64,000 bases of DNA from Dermanyssus gallinae (GCA_003439945.1 QVRM01002459.1:62001-126000), one strand, 5' to 3'. Counted from the stretch's first letter, positions 28,975 through 41,280 are shown. Translations and numbers: made by a program. Notes: generated from the sequence alone by a model not told the origin.

Positions 28975-29903
28975 AGAACGATGTTGTTTCTCGTCTCATC
29001 GAATGTCTCGGTCTTTGTAATTTGCGATGCTCGCCGTAGCTACAATAGCACTGTCCAGTGCAACACACAATCAAGTGCGACACACAACAATGTAACGTGT
29101 AAGAAAGCTTAAACGATGTACGTCCAAAATGCGAATTCTCTCGCGCGAATTAACGTCCAAAATGCGAGCTCCGTCGCGCGAATTGCCGCGAACGATTGTC
29201 TTCGGTTCACTTCGAGCGCGTAGAACACATGAGTGATGAGACGCGAGAACGCGTCCGACACTGATTCGTATTCGCTGCGCTTGTTACTTTTGTTCAAAAA
29301 AAGGGTATATGCATTCACTGGGCTGGCTGGATCAGCTGTGTAGCGGTGGTGTAGCGGTTATGGAGTGGAGAGATTTTAGAGAGATGAATGGCCAGTCTTC
29401 TTCCTCCTTAGTGACTCTCCGGCGCCCGGCGCCCGGCATTCGGCATTCGTCCGTCGATTAGGGCGCGGAGAGGCACAGATACGATCGCGCGGCGCCAATG
29501 TCTTGAAATGCGTACGCGTCTCGTCGGTGCAGCTTAGCGTTGAACGCCGGCGCGCCTGTTTGTAATTTGTGCATATATTATTGTATGTTCTTTGCTTGGA
29601 TCTGTTGAAGATCGATTCGAGATTCGGGCATGTTAATCGAGCTAATTACTAAAGCCCTTCAGGACGAATGAATAGCGATGCAGCAGCGGTGCAGTAGTGC
29701 AGCGCCATCTGAAGAAGGGTATCGCGTAAAATTGCGGACTTGCAGAATTGGCATAAGCCATGGTAAATACCCATTCAACAAGTGACCGCTATAGCTTTTG
29801 AGTATGTCTTGATTAACTAGTAGCAATAGTAAATGTGCAATATATTGGTACTGATTTGTGATTGCAATTTCGCAGACGATTGTCAAAACATTTTATTGGG
29901 ACC

Positions 29904-29949
<46 letters not shown>

Positions 29950-30174
29950 GCGTAGCTCTCTATATCGCACAGCATTAGACAGACAACTTGGACTTGCAAG
30001 CACTTTTCTGCGCAGAACGAGCGAGAATCATGATTTTCTCAACTAGCGCAGGTGATTTGGTTACAGGCCGAGTTAGTTCGTTTTATTTGTCCATGAATAC
30101 ATTACTAAAAAAACATGAATACATGGTACCGTAATGCATCTACTGATAGTCGGCATTAACGGAAGATAAATTGT

Positions 30175-30251
<77 letters not shown>

Positions 30252-30344
30252 AAATATTTACTTTTATTTATATAATTTCAGTATGTTAGCACTTTGGAGT
30301 GGACAATTGTCTCCGCGCGAACGTGTGATCACGGGTTCTCTAAC
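28975..30344. other. WARS2 upstream region and intergenic repeats
   Basis: The first few hundred bases should hold the WARS2 promoter. A local direct repeat (GTCCAAAATGCGA...CGCGCGAATT) occurs twice at 29,122-29,184. GC-rich DNA with GGCGCCCGGCGCCCGGC lies at 29,420-29,436. (TA)n tracts lie at 29,905-29,946 and 30,174-30,248. No coding gene was recognised. Confidence 0.45.
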
Positions 30345-30860
30345 CCAGGGTTAGCCCAGTTCAACAATGTGCCCCGAACAGACGCTGCGTTTCCTCGTTG
30401 AATGTCGATCGACAGCCTCTGACGCAAGAATTCGGATGCCCTTGAGTATTTTCTGCATTTATTAGCCTCAGCTAACCTGGAGGCATGACCTGCTCGGTCC
30501 GCACCTGCACCGACCATCGAAGGGGCGGCTAATGAGTCGGTTACAGTTGCGTTCCAAACAAGCATGCGGCCACGCTCAAAGGGCGTCAAAGTCAGACCGT
30601 CAGGTCTTTTTCCATCATCCCTCGAAAGACCCGGGGGCTCTAAAACGCACGGGAAGCCGGCGGACCTAAGTGCGCGGCTAAAGATGTCATTTGGAGCGGA
30701 GTGACGCGCTCGTCGGCCTGCACTCAACACGCATGACAGGCCATGATGGGCCAAGGCGTCCACGAAATCACCACAACGACATCGGTGCGGCGCGACTAGG
30801 TCAACACCAAGCCGCAGCCCTATGCTTGTACGCGTCGTCTCGTCGCCTAACAGAGTTCCA
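30345..30860 (-). mobile_element. Decayed 3' end of endonuclease-type non-LTR element
   Basis: Minus-strand translation reads IGLRLGVDLVAPHRCRCGDF, then HHGLSC (a CxC-x9-H-x3-C knuckle), RHSAPND, KRPDGLTLTPFERGRMLVWN, then IQRGNAASVRGTLLNWANPG. The endonuclease motif is RPD...WDVT in relatives; here it reads WNAT, so the catalytic Asp is lost. The 3' end matches 33,000-33,135 in inverted orientation. Confidence 0.8.
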
Positions 30861-30954
30861 ATTCGCGGGCAGGGTAGGGCCTGTAACCAGCCCCTTGACT
30901 ACTAACAGCTCAAAGCCTGGCTCTATCAGCAACAGAAAGTGCTCTATCAATCAG

Positions 30955-31015
30955 GTTAATAATTGTTGGTTGAATTGGAGTGCCATAATTGTTGGTAGAA
31001 TTGGAGTGCCATATA
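30955..31015. repeat. Two-copy tandem repeat, about 27 bp
   Basis: The phrase ATAATTGTTGGT(T/A)GAATTGGAG followed by TGCCAT occurs twice in a row with one mismatch. Confidence 0.7.
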
Positions 31016-31284
31016 AAAACGGGACATTTTTGAATGTGCGTGTGTGACAGCTGCACGTATGTATGATGAGCGTATACTATTACGCGTAATCAATGTATTC
31101 TTTTTATACATATTTTTCGTAAATTAATCATTTAGTTCTGTTTAATTCACTTAAATTGAATTGTATGTATGTATGAATTCACTTAAATTGAGTATATATA
31201 CATACATACATATTGTTTATTTCGCAATAATTTTGCATTTCAAGATGGTACATAAATACAATACAATCATCATTATATACAGTT

Positions 31285-31920
31285 TTAACACTTTAGCGAC
31301 CGTCCCCACCGGGCAAGAAAGTGCAAAGACCGCCGATGCGACTGGCAGCTCGCTGCGAATTGAGTATAATATACTTTATTCAGTGAAGGTTGTGCTTTGT
31401 GACATGAGATACACAAAGCGGTGATCCTTGATCGGATAGACAAACAAAGCATTCGCTTCGTATAGAATGAAAAATACCTTTCAAGCTCGTTAAAATTCGC
31501 CAGCATAAGGTGGTTCCACACCGTGCCGCCAGACTCATACATCAGCCGCCGGAACAATCTTAAACGCGAAAACGCTAAGTGCTGAAAAAACGGACAGTCT
31601 TCTGATATTGCCTACTATCCTGTAAACAGAGACAAGTGTCGTCCATACTGCTTCGCTTATATGCGTAAGTAGTAGAGGTATTTCAAGGATCAGGGTGAAA
31701 CCGTTCGGTCTCTGTCCGTTGCTTCTCAGAAGGCCGGTTGGCTCTTGCCCAATGCACGGCATTAGAGCTGGAGGCTCGGGCTGAAGGCTCTCATTCACCT
31801 CGCTGTGACGGTTTAGACGTACTTCGCTTCTTCTGCAGGTCAGCCCGTGGGTCTCCCAGATGTCCACTTGTGTTCCGCACGGACACCGGTGACGCTCAGT
31901 TAGCCATGTCCGCCAACCTC
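31285..31920 (-). mobile_element. Decayed 3' end of another endonuclease-type non-LTR element
   Basis: Minus-strand frames give CPCGTQVDIWETHGLTC (zinc knuckle), LNRHSEVNE, then EPTGLLRSNGQRPNGFTLI, where the PD of the endonuclease has become PN. Several frame changes follow. It is diverged from the copy at 30.3 kb. Confidence 0.7.
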
Positions 31921-32744
31921 AAAGCACTGACAAAAGCTTTCGTGGTCTAATAAAGTGCCAGTGTTTGAGAATGAGATAACTTTATTTATTATAGCACAAC
32001 CAGTTAGTTATTGATCGCGGGTAAACTGACAGCAGGTGCTACTTTTTGTTATATGTGTGCGGCCCAGATAGCTCTTCTGCATGTGCGGGGTGCTTTCGAG
32101 TAGCGTTTTGAACTTTGTAATTAATCGTTTGGTGCGTACTTAATGAGTTAATCCGTGGCAAGCAATTAATGCCTACGATATTGTTAATATTTATATAATT
32201 AAAACTTTCTGTTGTAAATGTTTTACCTCCGCACAGCATCCCAGCAAAGAAGTATTCGAAAATGACCCTTTGTGCAGACCTAGCTGCGTTTCGTGACCCC
32301 GTTGTAGCTCCGAGATGCAACTGCTATATATACTATACTAGACGGGCAACTGTTAAAGTTTGGCTATTTGCGGAGCTTTTACAACGTGTGCGTTTAGTTT
32401 TTGGCCAGTGCATTTAACGACTTTTATTTAATCATGTCTGTTGCCTGAAGTAAGTTGAGTAGGTAAACCCGAACTCATTTTGGCGGTTTACCTTCCTAGC
32501 AACAAAGAGACAAGCTAAATCTGCACATCTATTTAGAGGGAAACGTCTAATAAATAAAATAAAAATGCATCATTGTAAATCGTAAATGTGTGCGAAAGGT
32601 ACTCGTATGCGGCATTCAGTGTCGTATGCGGTATATAAACTATAGTTTTAGCCTAACTAGATAAACACGTTAATATTGATTAAACTCACAATTCTCTCAT
32701 TATACTGTTACATAATGCATAATGTTCAAAGGTTGTCGGAGCGG
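31921..32744. other. Intergenic, nothing recognised
   Basis: AT-rich, with no domain-bearing frame on either strand. Confidence 0.4.
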
Positions 32745-32820
32745 CCGTATCAATGGGGCAATAACCAACGGCTTCGGCACGAGGGGCCAGGGTTCGATAC
32801 CCGGCGCGCGGCACACATCC
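32745..32820 (+). repeat. tRNA-like SINE head (family 4)
   Basis: A B-box-like GGTTCGATACC at about 32,792 lies within CAGGGTTCGATACCCGG, with a degenerate A box upstream. The ends do not pair as a tRNA. Only one copy was noticed. Confidence 0.4.
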
Positions 32821-32989
32821 CTTCCAAAGCAAAGAGATCTAAACTCTAAAAAAACTCTTAGCGTTTAGATAGACTTAGATTCCCATTATAATCATAAAAT
32901 AGCACCAATTCTATCCCTTGGCGTTAGAGACAATGGGAGGTCCAGGCCCATTTACACTCAGGGTGATTCTGCCTGCGCTCGGGTAGAAG

Positions 32990-33140
32990 CCTTCATTTTT
33001 CGACGGGAGACTCGAGAGCATCCGAATTCTTGCATCACAGGCTGTCTCTCGACATTGCGAACGACAAAATGCGGCATCTGTTTGGGGCACATTATTGAAC
33101 TGGGCCAATCTTGTGCTAGAGAACCCGTGACTACACATTT
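32990..33140 (+). mobile_element. 3' scrap of endonuclease-type non-LTR element (plus strand)
   Basis: Its reverse complement is collinear with 30,345-30,460. Translation gives QNAASVWGTLLNWANLVLEN, against GNAASVRGTLLNWANPGLEN there. It is an inverted relative of that fragment, about 2.6 kb away. Confidence 0.75.
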
Positions 33141-33243
33141 ACGCAGAGACCAAAACGTATGTTCGGATCGTATATCGAGTATGCCGTACACTATTCCGGC
33201 GCTATATACTTGCTATTGTCATTGCCGTGTTGTTTTCATTTAG

Positions 33244-33272
33244 TTAGTCTGTCGACGGTCTCGACAGACTAA
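33244..33272. repeat. 12-bp perfect hairpin
   Basis: TTAGTCTGTCGA and TCGACAGACTAA flank a 5-nt loop. Confidence 0.7.
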
Positions 33273-33370
33273 TTAAATTAAAAACTGGGCCGAGTACTGA
33301 GCCCTGCGGCACCCCCGCCGTATTGGAATATACATATTTATCTAACATATATATTCTGTACAAAGCATGT

Positions 33371-33415
33371 TTTGACGCTCGCAATGGGCCTTAAGGCCTG
33401 TGGCACGGACGTCGA

Positions 33416-33457
<42 letters not shown>

Positions 33458-33480
33458 AAGACCAGGAGAAGAAACGACAA

Positions 33481-33516
<36 letters not shown>

Positions 33517-33540
33517 AGGACCAGGAGAAGAAACGACAAA
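33371..33540 (+). repeat. Family 3 scrap followed by duplicated (TA)n + 27-bp block
   Basis: GACGCTCGCAATGGGCC and CTGTGGCACG (33,374-33,407) match family 3. Two rounds of (TA)n follow (33,417-33,455 and 33,481-33,514). Each is followed by ATGGA(A/G)GACCAGGAG and AAGAAACGACAA, with a single difference. The microsatellite plus unique block was duplicated as one unit. Confidence 0.75.
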
Positions 33541-34429
33541 TATATTGACGTCTCGAAAATGTATCTCGATAGAAACACACATAATGGTGATGCAATACGA
33601 TGTCAGATACGTGACGAGGAAACAAATGACCTCTCGTTAGAATTGTTTTCTGTAAAAATAAATGGATTATACTAGCAGCTATATATACATTTGAGGGTGC
33701 GAATACTAGAGAAGGAGAGAGAGAGAGAAATTGAAGTCGTTTATCAAGTAAGCATACCTGTGAGTATAGCTCACAAAGCGGCTAAAAGTTTCGAAACGAG
33801 TATCTTTTTCAGTCTGACATGTGTCTGTCTGATATGTTGGCTGTGCGTTGTGTCATAATTATTGCAACGAGAAGCGTTGCCCGTGGGGCATTTCCGCTTG
33901 TACCACATTGCCTATGGCTTGCAATGCGAGGCTAGCGGCCCAAATCGACGCTGCCTCCACCTCGAGTAGTTAAACTCGTAGCAATACTATTTGGCAACTA
34001 ACTGAATTGCGACATTAGGAACATTGAGTTACGCCTACCTAGGTATGCGTACTTTTATTTACTTATCTGTAAGTAAAGGACGCAAGTGGCGAAGTCATGC
34101 GAAGGCTGTCCTGCTTTTAATTTTAATACGCTTTTTTTCTTTGATGAAATGAGCGAAGTCGACTTCGGCGTTCGCGTTTAGCTCTGACGTTGTTACGTTA
34201 ACCACTGAAGCGTTGAAGGGTCGGTTGAACGCTGCTACGTGCTACGCGAGCAGACACGTGGAATGCGGCAGCATTCCCTCGCGGCAACATCCAGAAGTAC
34301 CTGATTGGTATGCACTATTGATGTGTGTGTGTGCATATATAATATAATATATATATATATATATGGTAGAATAAATAAATAAATGATGACGATATTCACT
34401 ACGTTGTCAAGGCATAGCTAAACAAACAA

Positions 34430-34822
34430 AACGGTCGTTGCTTCGCCTCGTCGTCGGCTCAGCCGGTCGTCGACCCATATCGGGCTCAGCATACAGACTG
34501 CGACGACCGTCACACACCTCACACAGTACACTCGCTGGTCGGTCGGTCGCGTCGGTCGCTCGCGCAGACGCACAGAGAGATAGACACTCAAACGCTCAGC
34601 GCAGACGGTTACAGTCAGTCGTCCTGCAACCCGTTCAGCCCACTGAAACTTCGGTCCTCAGCGGCTTCCGGGGGCTTCCGACATATAGAGAAGAGTCCGC
34701 CTTCCGTTGCGAAATTCGACTGGCTGGTTGGAAATTTGAAGCAGTTGGCTAACCGTTTCATTGAACCCCTCCCCCCCCACCCCCCCTCTTCCCGCTTCCA
34801 CAGCAGGAAGGGTATCATCACC
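34430..34822 (+). promoter_or_regulatory. Possible orphan promoter and 5'-UTR exon
   Basis: This GC-rich, CpG-containing island in AT-rich DNA ends at CACCG|GTGAGC, a strong splice donor, at 34,822. TCAGTCG-like initiator sequences occur near 34,612. A 104-codon frame inside it is Arg/Ser-rich with no domain, so I regard the stretch as noncoding leader. The downstream gene, if any, is not identified in the window. The alternative is simply a GC-rich repeat. Confidence 0.3.
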
Positions 34823-34846
34823 GGTGAGCCAACAGAGTAGTGATAT

Positions 34847-34847
<1 letters not shown>

Positions 34848-34893
<46 letters not shown>
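34848..34893. repeat. (TA)n microsatellite
   Basis: A pure (TA)n/(AT)n run directly after the putative leader. Confidence 0.9.
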
Positions 34894-34899
<6 letters not shown>

Positions 34900-35040
34900 G
34901 GGTGGCGCAGAATAAGGATAAATATTTTAGCTGATCGTCTGACTCGTATATCTTTTTCTTCCAAGAGCAGACGGGAGGGCCGAAATGTACTGCTTAGGAG
35001 TAAGAGGAAGACTAACTTCGGGTAAACCGATGTGACCGCC

Positions 35041-35179
35041 GGAAGTTACTCCACAAAATGTGCGATTGCATATATATATATATATATATAAAGTGAAAGT
35101 TCAAGAATAAAACATCCAGTACGTTTTTCAATCGACCAACTCGTTCTCTTGCAATCGCACATTTTGTGGAGTAACTTCC
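35041..35179. mobile_element. 139-bp element with perfect 30-bp terminal inverted repeats (MITE-like)
   Basis: GGAAGTTACTCCACAAAATG continues to 35,070 and is repeated, perfectly inverted, at 35,150-35,179. The interior starts with (TA)n and has no coding capacity. A second (TA)n follows the right arm. I cannot see a clear target-site duplication. A MITE or a fold-back hairpin are the options. Confidence 0.6.
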
Positions 35180-35381
35180 CATATATATATATATATATAT
35201 AGAGTGAAAGAGAGAGAGAGACTTGTCGTTGTTTGTTGTTTGTTGTTTAACCTCTAAACTGAGCCAGCCAGAAAGTGCGCGAGAATAATCTCGGCATCAA
35301 ACTGAGAAAGAGAATCATCTGTCTGTCCGTCCAGCTGTAGTGCATAGAAAAAGGATGAAAAAAACGCCTTTGGGGGGCGGG

Positions 35382-35409
35382 CCGCTAATCAATAAATATT
35401 GATTAGCGG
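35382..35409. repeat. 13-bp perfect hairpin
   Basis: CCGCTAATCAATA and TATTGATTAGCGG are separated by 2 nt. Confidence 0.7.
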
Positions 35410-36742
35410 TATACTCTTAATGTTTGTCCTTATTATACCATTCTGTCATCAACTAAGTCATCGATGCATTACAGAGTTAAATCAAGATCCATGTTGAATG
35501 TCGCAGACGTTATGGTCCATCGTGCAGAATAGATTCGCCGTGCTTTACGTGGTAGAGACACGGCACGGCAGTCACGCGACGTTGCACAAATAGGATCGTG
35601 ACGCTCGCAAATTGAAAATTGTATTGTAGGTCTTTCGTCTGTTGGGTAGATTTTCAACAAGAGCAAAATCATATTGCCATTTTGCATCACATGTTATTTT
35701 AATAATAATAATAATAAATGCCTGAGCGTTTTCTAAGCTTAAGTCCTAGAAGAACACGTAGCGCATGTGGTCTGTGAATTGTATCATAATACAAATAACG
35801 TTTTCCTGCACGACTTTTATTTTAATGTAGCTTACGATACGGGTTCGCGTTGAGGCGAAGAGCTCTCAATTTTGTTTGAGTTTCTAAATTTTCAAGTTTG
35901 CATCTATGACGAGCTCGTTAAAGATTGCGCCTCTCATTCCGTCATGGGCTGGCTGAAGGGCAGCGAGGAGTTTCTGTTTGGTGAGAAAGCTGCTGTGTTG
36001 TTTGAATCGAAAAGATGTCTTTTTGCTACCCGCACGTATCTGCAAACATTGGCACATTGCGGCGTTGCCTCAAAATCGTTAAATAGAGATTGCAAATGTA
36101 GATGACAGCTATGCTTTTGATAATTATGCCTAGATTGGAAGAAATCATCTCGAGAGAAAGGCATATCTCATTTAAAAGCAACGCCGACGTAAGGTAGAAC
36201 TAGGTGGAAGGAAATAATCTGCCTAGTTGTATTGTATTAACATCGCGTGGGCGTTCGGACAATCGATCCGATAAACTTCACAAGATCCGCTAAGCATCCA
36301 TTGAGTCAGCCGTTCGCAGACTATGTCTTCGATAAGCCCTCTTCTTGACGAACGAGCTTTGACGTTATGGCTAACACTGCTTTCCCAAGGGAAATATCTC
36401 ACGCAGAGGTAAATATTGAAAGGCTTTAGCCGCTGGTTGAACAACGAGAAAATACAGTTCTCCGTGGAGAACAGAAAGTCAGTTGCCAGCGAAGAAGGCT
36501 CAGATGAGACCTTTGTAGCTTTCGTACGGCGCAGGTAGCCCGGGTGTCGTCATCGTCCATCATATCGTACCTACGTGTCTATGGATAAGGTCTATATATA
36601 TATATATATATATAGTATAGCTATATATAAGGTATAGATATGAGATAGATATGAGAGATAGATAGAGAGATATATATAGATAGAGATATAGAGGAGAGAG
36701 AGAGGTAGAGAGAGAGAGAGGATAGAGAGATATGATATTTAG

Positions 36743-36809
<67 letters not shown>

Positions 36810-37208
36810 CGAGGCTAGATCTACCTCCCTTTAAGCAGCGTAAACCTTGCCCAAATGCGGTCTTCTCGTAGCAGTACGCATATATATATATATATATATA
36901 TATCTGGAGAGCACAAGTAACTGACCTCTGTAGCGGTAAATGAAGTGGAAGCAACAACTGTTTTAGCAATACAGCCTGAAACGTTCTGCTCCACCACGAG
37001 TAGCAATGTTTTGCGAGACGCGTTTTCGTCGCGCACTCTTTAGAACGCGCTTAGCAGTGGCGCCAGAACAGAGGAGCGAGATAGCACAGCGCAGCACGGA
37101 TCAGGCCGAGCCAACGGATCTGTTAGATCTGGTTTCACACCCAATCGAATGCGGTAACAGGTTGTCGGTTAGCTGACACCGATACTGCAACGACGCTGCG
37201 TAATGTAG

Positions 37209-37254
<46 letters not shown>

Positions 37255-37269
37255 TTACGACGATCGATG

Positions 37270-37315
<46 letters not shown>

Positions 37316-38739
37316 GGAACCGTCTTCTCCAAACGGCAAAGTTATTCAAATTCAAATACTTCCTCATTGAGCTTATGCACTGCGTAATTACCCAATTTCA
37401 ACAATTGTAACAATTACGGGCATTTTGCAGAAAAGTTTATCGTCCGGGTCTGCCCGTCCTCGTGAGTGTGTTAACATCCTACATATTAGATAAGGGTGTT
37501 CATTAGATTTCTATTGTCTATTGTGCGCTGGGAGGCTCATCCAAATACACACACGTTTTTAATAAATACGGCGAAATAAAATAAATGTGTTGTTTAAGTT
37601 TGGTTTTGCCTGCCCTACTAGGTAACTCTAATACAAATCCAGACCGATGAAAAATACGGCACTTATGTTTACCAGGCGATCATTAAGCATGGAACAATTT
37701 GTCCTAGATATTTTGCTTATAGATTTGTTCCATGACTGTTTACAGCACTTCTAGTAAGGTAAGTTTTATTTGAAGTAGCCCTAAAAGGGGTACGATTCCT
37801 GGTATAATGTGTCAGGAATGCTATATATGTAGATTCTAGAAAAGGGCAATCTATTTTTACATCTCGATATGTTCTCAGTGGTTACCCTATGGCCGAAGGA
37901 TCGAAGGTATTTATAGTTGTGTACTTTGCCAATTATCGGGCAATTGCAGTTTACCTCACGATCTAAGCTCGAGCCGACAATAGAGGCGAAACCTAGCCTG
38001 ATATTTATACGTCTGTTCAATGGCAGGTTTTCAACCTTCGTATTATCATAACAACCCAAGGAAGCACATGCATGACAGGCAACGTTAGCAAGTGGTTCAG
38101 TAGTGTGTATATATATATATATATATAAATGTGACGAACGACACTGCGACGTAGCTTCTTTTGTGTCATATATACTGCGCCTTTTTCAATAGTGAGCGAA
38201 AGCCACTGTCTTAGAACCTATGACTGGGAAGCTTTTGGGCCAAGCTCTTGCCAAAAAAAAATATATATAGTCCATAAAATAGTCTGAGATATTTGAAAAT
38301 GCGTACAAATAAAAGTATTTAAGTTATCTGAGGACTTTTTATTTGTATACACTATTTGAAATTATTTAAGAACAATATCGAAGGTAAAGTGATGACCTCT
38401 TTGGCTTTTACAAGCGGAAAAGACAACATCCAATATTTTAGCACTTTTTTACGTAATCTTACAATAATGTACGCTTAAATGTACACTTTTTTATCTATCC
38501 CACACTTCAATCATTCACATTCAAGAATAAATGGGCTTCGTCAAAAAATATGCATTTCATCAAAGTCGGTACCCTGGCTTGCAGTAAATCGTTGAACTTA
38601 AAAATTGTGAGCCTTGGGAAAACTTTTGACGTAAAATCGTTTTACAAAGTTACCGCTGCTGGCTCCGCTTGTTGGGACGCAGCAGCGTCTTAAACTGCTA
38701 CTGACTGTGGCAAAGGACCTTCTGGCCCTAAAATTCTAA
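35410..38739. other. Gene-poor, microsatellite-rich stretch
   Basis: It includes a mixed (TA)n/(GA)n block at 36,593-36,810, (TA)n at 36,880-36,902, 37,208-37,250 and 37,273-37,312, and otherwise unremarkable AT-rich DNA. No domain-bearing frame was found. Confidence 0.5.
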
Positions 38740-39400
38740 AAGTAAGTTTGAACAGGTGCAGACCCGAGGAGTGGCTGAACTATCTGCCTAAATGCTAGCA
38801 ACGGGGCCACGCTCTAGACTGCGAAGAAAATGAAATTGCGAAGTTCTACTTCAAATGTCGCAGTCCGGATCACATGGTTAAGGATTGCAAGGAGGTACCG
38901 AGAGGCTACGTTTGCGGGGTGAATAGGCATTGCGCAAATAACATGGTTTGTCCCTCCTCCCTTTCATCCGATCTGGATGAACAAAATCTGGTAATTTCAT
39001 CCTACCTGGATGAACAAAATTTGGTTACAGAGGAACAAGAATACAAAGCTAGTACCAAGGCCCCAAAGGGGGCTCGATTTCTTTCTGGGACCTGTCTTTT
39101 GGAACGTGGCTTACGAAGGGGCACTAGACATCAAAAACTACCTAGAAGGGGCGAGTTGTTGACCTACGCTGATGACTTGGCCCTGATGATCACGGCGCTA
39201 ATCGAAGCGGCCATAAGGAACAGCCTTATCGACGGTGACAGAGCGGATTGGCCGAAATCATTTGACGCTTGCACGGCACAAGACCGAAGGACTGCATCTA
39301 ACGGGCCGGAAGAGGTCAAAGTAAGTCTGCTTTATGACGGCTGGCCTCCCGATAAAAATAAGGAAAAAGGCGAAGCACCTCGGCGTGGTTCCTGAGACGA
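38740..39400 (+). mobile_element. Rearranged non-LTR retrotransposon remnant (zinc knuckle plus RT motif)
   Basis: FKCRSPDHMVKDCKE (38,853-38,897) is a CCHC-type knuckle of an ORF1/gag protein. Further on, LLTYADDLALMI (39,158-39,193) is the YADD catalytic block of a non-LTR reverse transcriptase. Only about 260 nt separate them, so most of the element is deleted. A tandem duplication (LDEQNLV twice, 38,973-39,025) sits between. Confidence 0.7.
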
Positions 39401-39896
39401 GATTAATTGATGCGGCACATGTAAAACATGTCGCAGCAAAGACCCAGCGGACCTCAATTTGGCCAGTGCCATAATCGTGGTCCGGCAGGAGGAATGAGCA
39501 TAGGTTAGGCCCGGGGTAACCAGGGGAAGCTGGACCAAGAATCTGATATAGGACCTCAAATTTTATATGACTGCCGACACGGGGAGGTGATCTACTGTAC
39601 AGTTCAGATTCTGACCGATCACGGTCAGTTCCAGAGCTACATCGTCACGACAATGTGACAAGTAGGCCACCAGTGACACATACATTTTATGCAAATGTCA
39701 ACGCTCATCCTGCTAAAGGTCATCAGTAATCTGTTTGCTGTAGTTCTTTAGAATTATTAGTTTAAATAAAAACAAACGAGTCATCAGCATCTAATCACTA
39801 GGCGTCGTGTTGGGATTAGATCCACAGCTTATGACGTTAGAGTCGCCGGACATCTCTACCACACTGTCACGTAGACTTTTTTTGTTTTTTTTTTAC

Positions 39897-40150
39897 GCTC
39901 TGGCAACTACATTTTAGACGCTCGTAATGGGCTCAGTTGCCTGTGGCACGATATCGTCTAAATGCAACTATCGTCATCGCGTTCTCGTACTGAAATTATA
40001 TAGGCATTCTCCAGTAGAGGTATGTAGCAGCAGGGCAATGACAACCACGTCCAACAAATTCAACCAGCACCGGGGCTCGAACTAGCGATGTTTTGCTAAC
40101 CGTGGTTGCCATGGCAACGCCCCGTTTCGAACGGGGCGTTAGCCGCCAAA
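39897..40150 (-). repeat. Interspersed repeat (family 3), copy 3, SINE-like
   Basis: This is the best preserved copy. On the minus strand the start reads GGCGTTGCCATGGCAACCAC, then TAGTTCGAGCCCC, resembling a degenerate B box. An 11-bp hairpin (AACGCCCCGTT/AACGGGGCGTT) closes it at 40,113-40,137. Confidence 0.65.
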
Positions 40151-41127
40151 GCCACCGCCACTACCTAAATAGTGAAAAAACTGAAATAGTAGTATAATAC
40201 ATGTCTCAAATTAATATGATTTATACACAAATACACCTTAAATAAACTACACACATATAACTCCTATATCGAGATATACACACATATCAGCTTTATACGA
40301 TAATTTAGCTGCCTTTATGATATGTACGATATACTAGTCCAATAAGGCAGTCAATGTTTAGTTTAGATAAATATGATATAATTAATTTCAGTCTTAGTCC
40401 AAGCTTATTGTAGGTAAAACCCCTCTTGGCCCTCCTTGGCGTATCTATTAAGATTCTTTAGATTACGATCGATATCTCATAGAAAAAATTCAGATGGAGA
40501 GGTATTGAAACATGGAACTCAATTTTAATTCATCAGGCTAACGCACCGCCGTACGCCTAACTCAACTGAGGTCCTATAGCTTGAAGCAATAATGCCTTCG
40601 TAATGTGGGCTTCAGCCTACTAAGGAGCAATCCTCCTCTATGGTGGTTTAATCAATAGCGAATTGCCAATGTATCACTTCAAACACTTGAGGGGGTGTGT
40701 TTGCGAGATACATCGTCAGCGCTCCTGAACGCCTGTCAGGACGTTGTCAGATTACGTCTAGATTGCTGAATGATTGCCCGACTCGGTGATGTACCTGACT
40801 AATGTGACTAGATTAAGGCAGTCTGGTTTGGTTTCTGAGTCGGTCGCTAGGCTACCTGGGAATTGTCGTAGGGCGATTCAGGCCAAGGTTTTCTTAGCGG
40901 TACATGGAAATGGACTTGAAAATCTCGAATATTATTATGAAGAAATTCATAGAGATCTTGGTGATCAGTGGTTATCTACTGATGAACTCAGCGGGCTAAA
41001 CAGCGGATGACGTGCTTGTTATGAGGAGTTGGCGCTTAGACATCTTATATTTTTTTTAATGGAGGGGGGTGGATGGTAATGCATCATCTCTTTTTATTGA
41101 GACATCTGTGCTCCCCGTTTTTTTTTC
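40151..41127. other. Intergenic; one short unidentified frame
   Basis: A plus-strand frame at 40,774-41,010 (78 codons) reads like ordinary protein (LPGNCRRAIQAKVFLAVHGN, then YYYEEIHRDLG) but matches nothing I recognise. It may be a retroelement or pseudogene scrap. Confidence 0.35.
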
Positions 41128-41280
41128 GATCATAGTCGATTTTTAATCCACCCCGGCATTCACCTTGTTTAAATTGGGAACCATGAAAACCAATTTAGGA
41201 GTGGCCGGTCTGGGTTTTGAACCTAGACCTCCCGAATGCAAGGCAAAGGCTTTTGCCACTAAGCCATCTTGGTCGGTGAT
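41128..41280 (-). repeat. SINE family 2, inverted copy
   Basis: On the minus strand it reads AAGATGGCTTAGTGGCAAAA (A box), TTGCATTCGGGAGGTCTAGG, TTCAAAACCC (B box), ACCGGCCACTCC, then a body. It matches 8,005-8,125 and the array copies. Confidence 0.75.
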
